From: Gemmatimonadota bacterium
GTDB lineage: Bacteria > Gemmatimonadota > Gemmatimonadetes > Gemmatimonadales > Gemmatimonadaceae
DNA length: 64,000 nucleotides
Direction: 5' to 3'
Assembly (NCBI GenBank): GCA_021299375.1
Contig: JAJTGR010000021.1
Coordinates: 36,036-100,035, forward strand
The first letter of the stretch is position 1. Every line of letters begins with the position of its first letter. Positions 55,346-64,000 of this stretch are shown here, piece after piece. The notes under the pieces were generated by a model. The model had not been told where the DNA came from, did not search any database, and was given only the letters and a program-made list of their open reading frames with translations. Made by a program: the position numbers and the translations under genes.

Positions 55346-56320
55346 ATGTTCACTCCCCACGGTGAGCCCCGGGGCGTGCCCGACCCGCACCGGTTGCGCG
55401 CGCATCAGGCCATGGGACATGGCCGCGAATTCGACACCATCCGCATGCTCAGACAGCGGTGGGGGGACCTCGCCGCCGACATCGGCGACGACGCGGCCGT
55501 GCTGCCGGTGCTCAGCGCCGGTCAGCGAGTGGTCAGCACCGATGCGTGCGTGGAGGACGTGCACTTCCGGCGGGCGTGGGTCACGCCATACGAGGTGGGC
55601 GTCCGCGCCGCGGGCGCCGCCCTGAGCGACCTGGCGGCGATGGGAGCCCACGCCGAGTTCGTCCTCGTGGCCTTCGTGGTGCCCGCCTCATGGGAACCGG
55701 ATCTGGGTGAGGTGGCCGATGGCATCGGCGCGCAGGTGCGCCGGGCCGGGGCGCGCATCGTGGGCGGCAACCTCAGCCGCGGCGCGGCATTCGGCATCAC
55801 GCTCACGGTCATCGGGCACACGACACACCCCGTTGCGCGCCGGGGCGCGCAGGTCGGCGATCTGGTGGTCGTGACCGGCCGGCTCGGTGGACCTGGCAAT
55901 GCCTTGGGTGCCTGGACGGCCGGCCGTGAGCCGTCAGCGTGGGCGCGGGCGCGGTTCGCCAGCCCTGTGCCTCGGTTGCCGGAGGGGCGCCTGCTGGCCG
56001 AGGGCGGGGCCACCGCGATGCTCGACATTTCCGACGGGTTGGCCGCCGACGCGCGCCACCTTGGCGCCGCCAGCGGCGTACGGGTGGCCATCGACCCCGC
56101 GTTGGTACCGGCGGGCCCAGGCATTTCGCCGCACGACGCCCTGGGAAGTGGCGAGGAGTACGAACTCCTGGCCACCGTCCCACCTGAGCGTCTGGAAGCC
56201 CTTCGGGCGCGCTGGCGGGCCGCTACAGAGGTCCCGCTCACGGTCATCGGCCAGGTCGAGCGCCTCGAGGGATCCGCCGCCACTACGGCCGAGCCCGTCG
56301 GTCACGATCATTTTCGGTGA
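55346..56320 (+). CDS. thiL: thiamine-phosphate kinase
   Basis: Phosphorylates thiamine monophosphate to the cofactor thiamine pyrophosphate. 324 residues from ATG 55346 (ATG 55412 would put the conserved REFDTIR at residues 5-11). Family motifs: IGDDAAVL, STDACVEDVHFRRAWVTPYEVG, ALSDLAAMGA, GGNLSRGAAFGITLTVIG, MLDISDGLAADARHL and GSGEEYELLATVP. It begins 9 nt after the propeller gene stop. No other thiamine gene is near. It is followed by plsC after 75 nt. Confidence 0.92.
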   Translation: MFTPHGEPRGVPDPHRLRAHQAMGHGREFDTIRMLRQRWGDLAADIGDDAAVLPVLSAGQRVVSTDACVEDVHFRRAWVTPYEVGVRAAGAALSDLAAMGAHAEFVLVAFVVPASWEPDLGEVADGIGAQVRRAGARIVGGNLSRGAAFGITLTVIGHTTHPVARRGAQVGDLVVVTGRLGGPGNALGAWTAGREPSAWARARFASPVPRLPEGRLLAEGGATAMLDISDGLAADARHLGAASGVRVAIDPALVPAGPGISPHDALGSGEEYELLATVPPERLEALRARWRAATEVPLTVIGQVERLEGSAATTAEPVGHDHFR

Positions 56321-56395
56321 GGTCCGCGGCCTGATCGCTTGCCGCGGGTCCGCGATGCGTTGATCTCACGGCCGCTTCCGGCGAACTTTGAAGCA

Positions 56396-58825
<2,430 letters not shown>

Positions 58826-58843
58826 GCGCCGGGGCCATCGGGC

Positions 58844-58877
58844 TTGACGGATCAGGTGATATAGTCATATATAGCAC
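58844..58877 (+). promoter_or_regulatory. promoter with overlapping dyad operator for the GntR-ABC operon
   Basis: TTGACG (58844-58849) and TATATA (58868-58873) are separated by 18 nt, with 6 nt from the -10 to GTG 58880. A dyad GTGATATA (58856-58863) ... TATAGCAC (58870-58877) around a 6-nt centre matches at 7 of 8 pairs and covers the -10. YtrA-type GntR proteins bind GTG-TAT-type dyads, so this is a likely autoregulatory site, and the mRNA would be leaderless. Confidence 0.7.
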
Positions 58878-58879
58878 CT

Positions 58880-59269
58880 GTGTTCGTCGCCATTCAGTCC
58901 GGATCGGATCTGCCCGTCTACCGCCAGATCATGCGGCAGGTGGTCGACGCGATTGCCGCGGGCCGGCTGGTCGCCGGGGACCGGATACCGTCGCACCGCG
59001 AGCTGAGCGAACAGCTGGTGGTGGCGCCCCTCACGGTGAAGAAGGCGTACGACGAACTGGAGGCGCTCGGGTATCTCGAGACCCAGCGTGGGCGCGGCAC
59101 GTTCGTGACGGCCCACCCGACCCACGAGGCGCAGCGCGCGCAGCAGGCCGCGCTGCAGCAGATGGCCTCGGCGCTGGTGGCGCAGGCCATGGCCGCGGGC
59201 CTCACCCGCGACGCGGTGCTGCGGCTGGTCCGCGACGCCGCCGATTCTCTCCCCTCATCCCGCCGGTGA
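58880..59269 (+). CDS. GntR-family (YtrA-type) transcriptional repressor
   Basis: A 129-residue regulator with an N-terminal winged helix: LPVYRQIMRQVVDAIAAGRLVAGDRIPSHRELSEQLVV followed by the recognition helix APLTVKKAYDELEALGYLETQRGRGTFV. The C-terminal part is a short helical segment rather than a full ligand-binding domain, which identifies the YtrA subfamily that controls adjacent ABC transporters. The stop overlaps the ATPase gene start (GTGA), completing a GntR-ATPase-permease operon. It probably represses itself through the dyad just upstream. Confidence 0.9.
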   Translation: MFVAIQSGSDLPVYRQIMRQVVDAIAAGRLVAGDRIPSHRELSEQLVVAPLTVKKAYDELEALGYLETQRGRGTFVTAHPTHEAQRAQQAALQQMASALVAQAMAAGLTRDAVLRLVRDAADSLPSSRR

Positions 59270-60192
59270 CGGTGACAATGTCCGCCTCTCTTCTCGATGT
59301 GCAGCATGTGATGCGTGGGTACGGGGCCCGCTCCCCCGTCCTCACCGACGTGAGCCTGACCGTGCAGCGCGAGGAGATCGTGGCGCTGCTGGGGCGCAAT
59401 GGCGCCGGCAAGAGCACACTCGTCTACCTGGCGCTTGGGTTGCTGGCGCCCGAGCGAGGCACGGTGCGCACCTTCGGCCTCGACCCGGTGCGTGACCCGG
59501 TTGCGGTGAAGCGGCGTATCGGATTCGTGGGGGAGCAGCCGACCGCGCCACCAATGATCTCGGGGGCGGATCTGTTGGCGTTGCATCGCACGCTGTATCC
59601 GGCGTGGGATCGGACTTTCGAGCGCGATCTTGTCGAACGCTTCGCGCTCGGGCCACATCTCGGAAAGTCGATGGGGTTGAGCAAGGGGCAGCGGCAGCAG
59701 CTGGCGCTCCTGTGCGCCGTGTGTCACCGGCCGGAATTGCTGGTGCTCGATGAACCGGCGGCGGGGCTCGACCCGGTGGCCCGTCGCGAGTTTCTCGAAG
59801 CCTCCATCCAGTTGCTCAACCGCGAAGGCACCGGCATCGTGTACTCGTCGCATCACCTCGGCGATGTCGAGCGGCTCGGCGGGCGGATGCTGCTGCTGGA
59901 CGAAGGGCGGATCAAGGTGGACGCCGCCCTCGACGTCCTGCGCGAGGCGCGCTGCCTGGTGACCGTGCCGCGTGATGCCGTGAGCGCGGAGCGCATGCAT
60001 GCGTTGCCCGGCCTCGTGCGCCTGCGCGCCGTGGGCGATCGCTGGCACGCGCTCATCACCGGAGAGGCGGCGATGATGGAGCCGCAGGTGCAGGCGATCC
60101 TTGGCACGCCAGCCGCGTGGTGCACCGCGTTGCCGCTCGAGGACCTGTTCATCGAGCTCACCGCCGGGACCTCGGCGGAGCGCGCCGCATGA
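59266..60192 (+). CDS. ABC transporter ATP-binding protein (YtrB-like)
   Basis: A 308-residue ATPase. Walker A is GRNGAGKST (43-51), the signature is LSKGQ (138-142, a variant of LSGGQ), Walker B is LLVLDEP (158-164) and the H-loop is SSHHL. The C-terminal ~90 residues form an accessory domain. It is coupled to the GntR gene by GTGA and to the permease by ATGA overlaps. YtrB-type exporters respond to cell-wall-active compounds or acetoin; the substrate here is unknown. ATG 59278 is an alternative start. Confidence 0.93.
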   Translation: MTVTMSASLLDVQHVMRGYGARSPVLTDVSLTVQREEIVALLGRNGAGKSTLVYLALGLLAPERGTVRTFGLDPVRDPVAVKRRIGFVGEQPTAPPMISGADLLALHRTLYPAWDRTFERDLVERFALGPHLGKSMGLSKGQRQQLALLCAVCHRPELLVLDEPAAGLDPVARREFLEASIQLLNREGTGIVYSSHHLGDVERLGGRMLLLDEGRIKVDAALDVLREARCLVTVPRDAVSAERMHALPGLVRLRAVGDRWHALITGEAAMMEPQVQAILGTPAAWCTALPLEDLFIELTAGTSAERAA

Positions 60193-61796
60193 TGCGGGCG
60201 CTGGTGTGGCTCCACCTGCGCGACCGGCGGCTGTGGATGGGGCCGGCGCTGGCGGCGCCGCTGCTGCTACTCTGGCGCGACCTCACCGCCTGGCTGGCGT
60301 TGCCGGTGCTGTTCATGGGCATGAGCGTCGTGCCGGTGCAGCCCACCCTGTTCGACGCCACCCTTCCCGTGTCGGCGCGTACGCTGGGCGTGAGCAAGCT
60401 GCTGGCGCGACTGCTGCTGGTGGGTGGGGTGCTGGGCGCGTGGCTGTTGGCGCAGCCGTGGCGAGACGTGGACGGTCGTCCGCTGCAGTCGCTCGTCGTG
60501 CTCGCCTCGGCGACGATGTCCATCACGTTGGCGCCGTTCGCTTTCGCGCGGTCATCGGTGCGCCGCGCGGGCTACGCGTGGGAGACGGTCCCGAGTGTGC
60601 TGCTGCTGTTCGGACTCGTGGGAGTCGCCGTCACCGCCCGGCCCACCACGCAGCTGGTCCTGTCGATCGGGGCGTTGCTTGGCACGGCGGCGCTGGTCGC
60701 GTGGCGCCTGCCGCGCTCGTACGTGCTGCCGGTGACGACTGCACCGCGTGAGGCGACGGCGGAGGGCTTGTCGGCGCCGCGCGCCGTCGGGTCGTACGCC
60801 GCGGGCGCCGATACGCTGTCGCTCGTGCAGGTGGCGGGGCTCATTGTGCGCGCCATCGGCCCGGGGTGGCTTATGGGCGTCATTGGCATGGCGCTGGCGG
60901 TCGGTGTACTTGGCTCGAGCACGCAGTGGTGCATCTGGCTGGTGCTGTTGGTCCCGTTGATCGTGCAGCGTACGGCGTGGCTGGCCATGCTGCCCATTCC
61001 GCCGGTGCGGCGTCTGCTGGGCATCATGCTGCTGGGGCCGGTGGCGCTCGCGGCCGCGTTCGGTGTTGGGGCCAACCTCCCGGTCCCGTATCTGCGCGAT
61101 CAGGTGTTCCTGTCCCGCAACGCGCCTCTCTCGCCTGCGACCGGCGACTATACGAATCCCACGCGACTCTCCATCGCGTACTGGAGGTTCGCACCGGGAG
61201 GTCAGGCACCGCTGATCGTCAGTCCCCGCGGCGAGACGGTCGAGCCGTTCACGCTGCGGGTGCTCGGCCTCACGCTCTACAACCCGTACTCGGTGCGCGA
61301 GACGAGCAGCCGACACGTGGTGGGCTGGCAGATGGGACGGGCCACGCAGGCCGCGTTCGGCCGTCCGATGACGGCGCGGCAGATTCGCACCGAGCGTCCG
61401 CGTTTTCGCACGCAGAGCTGGCCAATGCAATTGCTGCAGGGGAGTGTGCTGCTCACCACGGCGCTGCTGATGCTGCTGGCGGTGTGGAGCGGGCGTTCGC
61501 CAGCGCGGCCGTTCTCTCCGTGGCAGTTGCGTGGCTGGGTGCTGACCATACCGGTCTGGCTGTCGGTGCTCGCGTCGGTGATTTCGGTGGACGCCGGCTC
61601 CGAGCCGCTGCAGTCGCTGGTGCAGGGGGCACTGCTGCGCGCGGTCGAGTGGATTGGCGGTTCGCCGACGCTCGTGGTGTTGGTGGCGGCTGCCCCTGTG
61701 GCGCTCAGTGTGTGGCTGCTCGTGCGGCGCGCCAATCACCCGGCGCCCGAGGTGGCGGCGTTTCCGGTGTCGAGGTGGTCGCGTCCTTCGACGTGA
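60189..61796 (+). CDS. ABC transporter permease-like membrane protein
   Basis: A 535-residue membrane protein with about ten to twelve hydrophobic segments in two blocks (~15-170 and ~225-310), then a ~100-residue extracytoplasmic loop (YLRDQVFLSRNAPLSPATGDYTNP...) and a final membrane block (~425-525). No standard transport family signature is recognised, but the ATGA overlap with the ATPase makes it the membrane partner. Large unusual permease, probably an exporter. ATG 60189 is chosen over 60192 for the overlap. It ends just before the initiator tRNA promoter. Confidence 0.8.
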   Translation: MMRALVWLHLRDRRLWMGPALAAPLLLLWRDLTAWLALPVLFMGMSVVPVQPTLFDATLPVSARTLGVSKLLARLLLVGGVLGAWLLAQPWRDVDGRPLQSLVVLASATMSITLAPFAFARSSVRRAGYAWETVPSVLLLFGLVGVAVTARPTTQLVLSIGALLGTAALVAWRLPRSYVLPVTTAPREATAEGLSAPRAVGSYAAGADTLSLVQVAGLIVRAIGPGWLMGVIGMALAVGVLGSSTQWCIWLVLLVPLIVQRTAWLAMLPIPPVRRLLGIMLLGPVALAAAFGVGANLPVPYLRDQVFLSRNAPLSPATGDYTNPTRLSIAYWRFAPGGQAPLIVSPRGETVEPFTLRVLGLTLYNPYSVRETSSRHVVGWQMGRATQAAFGRPMTARQIRTERPRFRTQSWPMQLLQGSVLLTTALLMLLAVWSGRSPARPFSPWQLRGWVLTIPVWLSVLASVISVDAGSEPLQSLVQGALLRAVEWIGGSPTLVVLVAAAPVALSVWLLVRRANHPAPEVAAFPVSRWSRPST

Positions 61797-61809
61797 CCGC
61801 CGTGCGGGG

Positions 61810-61837
61810 TTGACTCCCGCCTGTCACCGGCTATTAT
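61810..61837 (+). promoter_or_regulatory. strong sigma-70-type promoter of initiator tRNA
   Basis: TTGACT (61810-61815) and TATTAT (61832-61837) are separated by 16 nt; each matches consensus at five of six positions. The -10 ends 11 nt before the tRNA 5' end at 61849. It is the best sigma-70-like promoter seen in the window. Confidence 0.75.
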
Positions 61838-61848
61838 CCCAAGACTGC

Positions 61849-61922
<74 letters not shown>

Positions 61923-61931
61923 TAGTGCACT

Positions 61932-61958
61932 CGGCCAGTCCGCAAGGGCTGGCCGTTT
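61932..61958 (+). terminator. intrinsic terminator after initiator tRNA
   Basis: Arms CGGCCAGTCC (61932-61941) and GGGCTGGCCG (61946-61955) pair at 9 of 10 positions around a GCAA tetraloop, followed by TTT. It ends the tRNA-fMet transcript 10 nt beyond the tRNA. The T-run is short, so termination may be partial. Confidence 0.75.
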
Positions 61959-62001
61959 GCGTCCCGGACCTGCCGCCGTTCTCCGCGGCGTGGTGCTTTG
62001 G

Positions 62002-62075
62002 GGCTGGGTAGCTCAGCCGGTTAGAGCGCACGACTCATAATCGTGAGGTCGAGAGTTCGAGTCTCTCCCCAGCTA
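62002..62075 (+). tRNA. CAT-anticodon tRNA (elongator Met, or Ile2)
   Basis: A 74-nt tRNA: acceptor GGCTGGG pairs with CCCAGCT (G-T at position 1:72), D arm GCTC-AGCCGGTTA-GAGC, anticodon stem ACGA/TCGT with loop CTCATAA (CAT), T arm GAGAG-TTCGAGT-CTCTC, discriminator A73. No CCA. CAT could be elongator methionine or the lysidine-modified isoleucine tRNA; sequence alone by eye does not settle it. Confidence 0.93.
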
Positions 62076-62102
62076 TCGCCGTACCTCTCAAAAGAGACCA
62101 CG

Positions 62103-62142
62103 AAAGCCGTTGACTCGTAACGAGTTAGCGGCTTTTGTGTTT
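62103..62142 (+). terminator. intrinsic terminator after CAT tRNA
   Basis: Arms 62103-62117 and 62121-62135 (AAAGCCGTTGACTCG and its partner) pair at 13 of 15 positions around a TAA loop, followed by a T-rich tract (62133-62142). This is the strongest terminator in the window. Confidence 0.85.
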
Positions 62143-62191
62143 CTGCCCGTTCCTTCTCCAGTAGGTCCCGCGCACCCGGGTCATAGGGCGC

Positions 62192-62251
62192 CGTATGCGC
62201 TTCTGTGGCCCGGTTAGATCATACGCTTGCTCATACGGTACCGCATACGGC
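62192..62251 (+). repeat. phased CATACG direct repeats plus one inverted copy
   Basis: CATACG begins at 62220, 62232 and 62244, exactly 12 bp apart, and its complement CGTATG lies at 62192-62197. The outer copies extend to a 10-bp inverted repeat GCCGTATGCG (62190-62199) / CGCATACGGC (62242-62251). The spacing of about one helical turn suggests protein binding sites. It is in the 179-bp gap between the tRNA terminator and the sigma-like gene. Confidence 0.6.
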
Positions 62252-62275
62252 AGCACGTCGCCACGGCGAGTACAC

Positions 62276-62305
62276 TACCGCCTACGGCGGTACCCACCGC
62301 GGTGG
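62276..62305. promoter_or_regulatory. two palindromes at the end of the sigma-like gene
   Basis: TACCGCC / GGCGGTA with loop TAC (62276-62292) is followed directly by the perfect palindrome CCACCGCGGTGG (62294-62305) and TTTTG on the plus strand. They lie 16 nt beyond the stop of the minus-strand gene. They could be a 3'-end hairpin or part of the adjacent binding-site array. Confidence 0.4.
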
Positions 62306-62321
62306 TTTTGCTCCGGCATGA

Positions 62322-63056
62322 CTAGGTGGCCGCGACCTGCGCCGGTGGAGCCGCCACTCCCGCCACTCCCGCCACCCCCGCCGCCTGCGCGGCGAGCCGC
62401 ACCGCGATCTCGTGCGCGCGATCATCCGCGTGGCGGTGCAGCCGCTTCGCTGCGAACAGGCTGAGCCCGAGGTGCGACGCGACGTCCACCCACGACGCCT
62501 TCGGGTCCCGCATCGCCTCCAGCATCTCGCGTTCCGGGGCCGTGAGTTCTTGCAGCACTGCCGCCACGAGCGCGTCACGCTGCGCGCGCGGAATCGGCAG
62601 CGTGTGCAGGGCCCACGATGCCGACACCTGCGCCGTCGCGGCCGGCGCGGTGGGCGACGGCGGCCCGTCTTCCGGGGTGGCGTCGACGGCATCGGCGATC
62701 TGGCGTTCCAGCCAGCGCTCGAAATCATGCACGCTGCGGCTCGCGCAGCGGGGCAGGGCCGCCACCACGCGCGCCGTGGCCTGTGCAATCAACCCCTCGG
62801 CGCTGATGGGTTCGACGGTCGGGTCTCCGCTGGTCGCCCAAGTGTCGGCGTTGGCATGCGCACCGGCATACTGATCGACATAGGCGCGTACGCGCCGCGC
62901 GATCAACGCCTCGAGCGACTGCTGTGCCGCGCGGGCCTGCGAATACGACGCGTCACGCGATGCGAACAGGAGCGTGAGGCCGCCGCACCCGTTCTCGAGC
63001 AGCAAATCGATAGCGGCACGCGCCGCCTTCCGACGATTGGTGTTCCTCTTGGCCAT
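62322..63056 (-). CDS. hypothetical protein with sigma-region-4-like helix-turn-helix
   Basis: A 244-residue protein. Residues ~168-225 (LTAPEREMLEAMRDPKASWVDVASHLGLSLFAAKRLHRHADD) follow the pattern of a sigma-70 region 4 / LuxR-like helix-turn-helix. The N-terminal part (RRKAARAAIDLLLENG; QQSLEALIARRVRAYVDQY; DFERWLERQIADAV) is helical but I cannot match it to sigma region 2. A Pro/Ala linker (~130-145) and a GVAGVAGVAA repeat at the C-terminus are low-complexity. It may be a divergent sigma-like factor or other DNA-binding protein. It lies 81 nt downstream of rmuC on the same strand. Confidence 0.6.
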   Translation of the reverse strand: MAKRNTNRRKAARAAIDLLLENGCGGLTLLFASRDASYSQARAAQQSLEALIARRVRAYVDQYAGAHANADTWATSGDPTVEPISAEGLIAQATARVVAALPRCASRSVHDFERWLERQIADAVDATPEDGPPSPTAPAATAQVSASWALHTLPIPRAQRDALVAAVLQELTAPEREMLEAMRDPKASWVDVASHLGLSLFAAKRLHRHADDRAHEIAVRLAAQAAGVAGVAGVAAPPAQVAAT

Positions 63057-63137
63057 ATAAACCTCGGTGAGGTGGTGGTAGTCCCGGCCGTCGTGACCGG
63101 GACCCCAGCGTGGGTGGATGTGGCGGGGGGCGCCGCG

Positions 63138-64000
63138 TCAGGCTGCGGCGGGCGTCTCGTCGGAGGCGACGGACATCGTGGTCACGTCCGTCTGCGGGGT
63201 GACCAGCGCACGGCTGAGGCGCGGCCCCAGCTCGCGCGGAACCGTGTCGATCTCGCCGATGGCGGGCACGGGCTCACGCGTGCGCACGCCGAGTTCCTCC
63301 ATCCGTCGGGCGATGGGGAGGAGTCGCGACTCCAGCGAGGTGGTGAGCGCGTTGTACGCCGCCACGCAATCGCTCACGGCGCGCTGCACGTGGTTCACGT
63401 GACCGAGCACCACGCCCAGGCGGCCCAGCAGGTCGGCCCCGATCTTCTCGATCTCCGCCGCCCGCTGATCACGCCCGTCCTGTCGCCACAACTGCTCCAC
63501 CGCACTGAGCACGATCAGCAGCGAGGCCGGCGACACGAGATGCACGCGCTGACTGGCCGCGTGCTGCAACAGCTTCGGATCGCGGCGGTAGGCCGCATCC
63601 AGCACCGCATCGGCCGGCACGAACAGCAGCACGCCATCGAGCATCACCCGATCCGGTACCACCGCCGCCATCCGTGCGGGGTATCCCTTGCCGGCGAGTT
63701 GATCGATGTGCCCACGCAGCGCCCTGGCGTGGCGGTCGAGCAGCGTGGTCTTCTCGCTTTGCGACGACGCGTGCTGAGCATCCAGCAAGTGCTGAAGCGG
63801 CGCCTTGCTGTCGATGACGATGGCCCGCGCTTGCGGCAGCAACAACACCGCGTCGGGTCGGAACAGGCCCTGATCGTCGCGCAGCGCGGGCTGCATCACG
63901 TAGTGTACGCGCTCTTGAAGGCCGGCCGCCTCCAGCGCGCGCTGCAGCGTCCACTCGCCGTACCGACCGCGCACCTGCGACACCCGCAGGGTGTCCTGCA
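63138..64000 (-). CDS. rmuC: DNA recombination protein RmuC, C-terminal part (5' end outside window)
   Basis: The frame is open to the right edge, so the N-terminal membrane anchor and coiled coil lie outside. The visible ~286 residues hold the RmuC nuclease-like core: QVRGRYGEWTLQRALE, HYVMQPALRDDQGLFRPDAVLLLP, AIVIDSKAPLQHLL (Asp and Lys of a PD-(D/E)xK-type site), GYPARM, and LLFVPADAVLDAAYRRDP, followed by a C-terminal helical tail. RmuC limits inversions at short inverted repeats. The last ~30 residues (DTVPRELGPRLSRALVTPQTD) are poorly conserved-looking. Confidence 0.9.
   Translation of the reverse strand, partial: QDTLRVSQVRGRYGEWTLQRALEAAGLQERVHYVMQPALRDDQGLFRPDAVLLLPQARAIVIDSKAPLQHLLDAQHASSQSEKTTLLDRHARALRGHIDQLAGKGYPARMAAVVPDRVMLDGVLLFVPADAVLDAAYRRDPKLLQHAASQRVHLVSPASLLIVLSAVEQLWRQDGRDQRAAEIEKIGADLLGRLGVVLGHVNHVQRAVSDCVAAYNALTTSLESRLLPIARRMEELGVRTREPVPAIGEIDTVPRELGPRLSRALVTPQTDVTTMSVASDETPAAA

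Noticed and set aside
62002..64000. Integrated element at the CAT tRNA
   Set aside because: No integrase gene and no duplicate of the tRNA 3' end is visible in the window, and rmuC is a core gene. The CATACG array is reported separately.

Overview
The window is about 64 kb of GC-rich chromosomal DNA with densely packed genes on both strands. It has short or overlapping gene junctions (ATGA and GTGA overlaps recur), frequent GTG/TTG starts and many secreted or lipid-anchored proteins. Several gene types point to a bacterium on the Bacteroidetes/Gemmatimonadota side of the tree: a TonB receptor next to a DUF4249 lipoprotein, an SbsA-type Ig-like lipoprotein, DUF2723, a Minf_1886-type protein, OmpH, and leucine dehydrogenase. 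With the base composition, Gemmatimonadota (Gemmatimonas-like) is my best inference; no rRNA is present to confirm it.

Layout. 0-9.9 kb (+): the end of a DUF4175 coiled-coil membrane protein, a TPR protein, a secreted protein with a possible glutamine-amidotransferase-like fold, a DinG-type helicase fused to a RadC-like JAB domain, an FAH-family enzyme and a TonB-shaped proline-rich protein. 9.9-15.2 kb: gltX, two serine tRNAs, dps, an M28 peptidase and a YCF48-like propeller. 15.6-29.4 kb: DUF1611 enzyme, Bax1-I protein, OmpH pair, amidohydrolase, DUF4249/TonB/DUF2723 group, PLP enzyme, and two convergent genes of unknown role, one with a peptidoglycan-binding domain. 29.9-37.6 kb (-): purH-purN-HAD phosphatase-Ig lipoprotein-valS-BON. 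37.7-44.1 kb: thrS coupled to a PAS/degenerate-GGDEF protein, a plug-only outer-membrane-type protein, TerB and a creatininase. 44.2-51.4 kb (+): thiolase, CPBP protease, 3-hydroxyacyl-CoA dehydrogenase, acyl-CoA dehydrogenase, leucine dehydrogenase, rpiB and glyA, i.e. acyl-CoA and branched-chain amino acid metabolism. 51.6-61.8 kb (+): Minf_1886, nnr, propeller lipoprotein, thiL, plsC, eno-ftsB, and a GntR-ABC-permease operon. 61.8-64 kb: initiator tRNA, a second CAT-anticodon tRNA, two intrinsic terminators, an array of CATACG repeats, a sigma-like protein and rmuC (running off the edge).

The window is mainly core chromosome; I see no insertion sequence, prophage or CRISPR array. The most interesting signals are: (i) the JAB-DinG fusion; (ii) a ~59-bp near-identical sequence forming the last codons and 3' flank of two unrelated neighbouring genes, giving both proteins the ending AVSxAGWPK; (iii) -10-like hexamers placed 5-6 nt before several start codons, suggesting leaderless mRNAs, the clearest being the GntR gene where a dyad operator overlaps the promoter; (iv) a 12-bp-phased CATACG array beside a sigma-like gene; (v) a GGDEF protein with a broken signature, translationally coupled to thrS.
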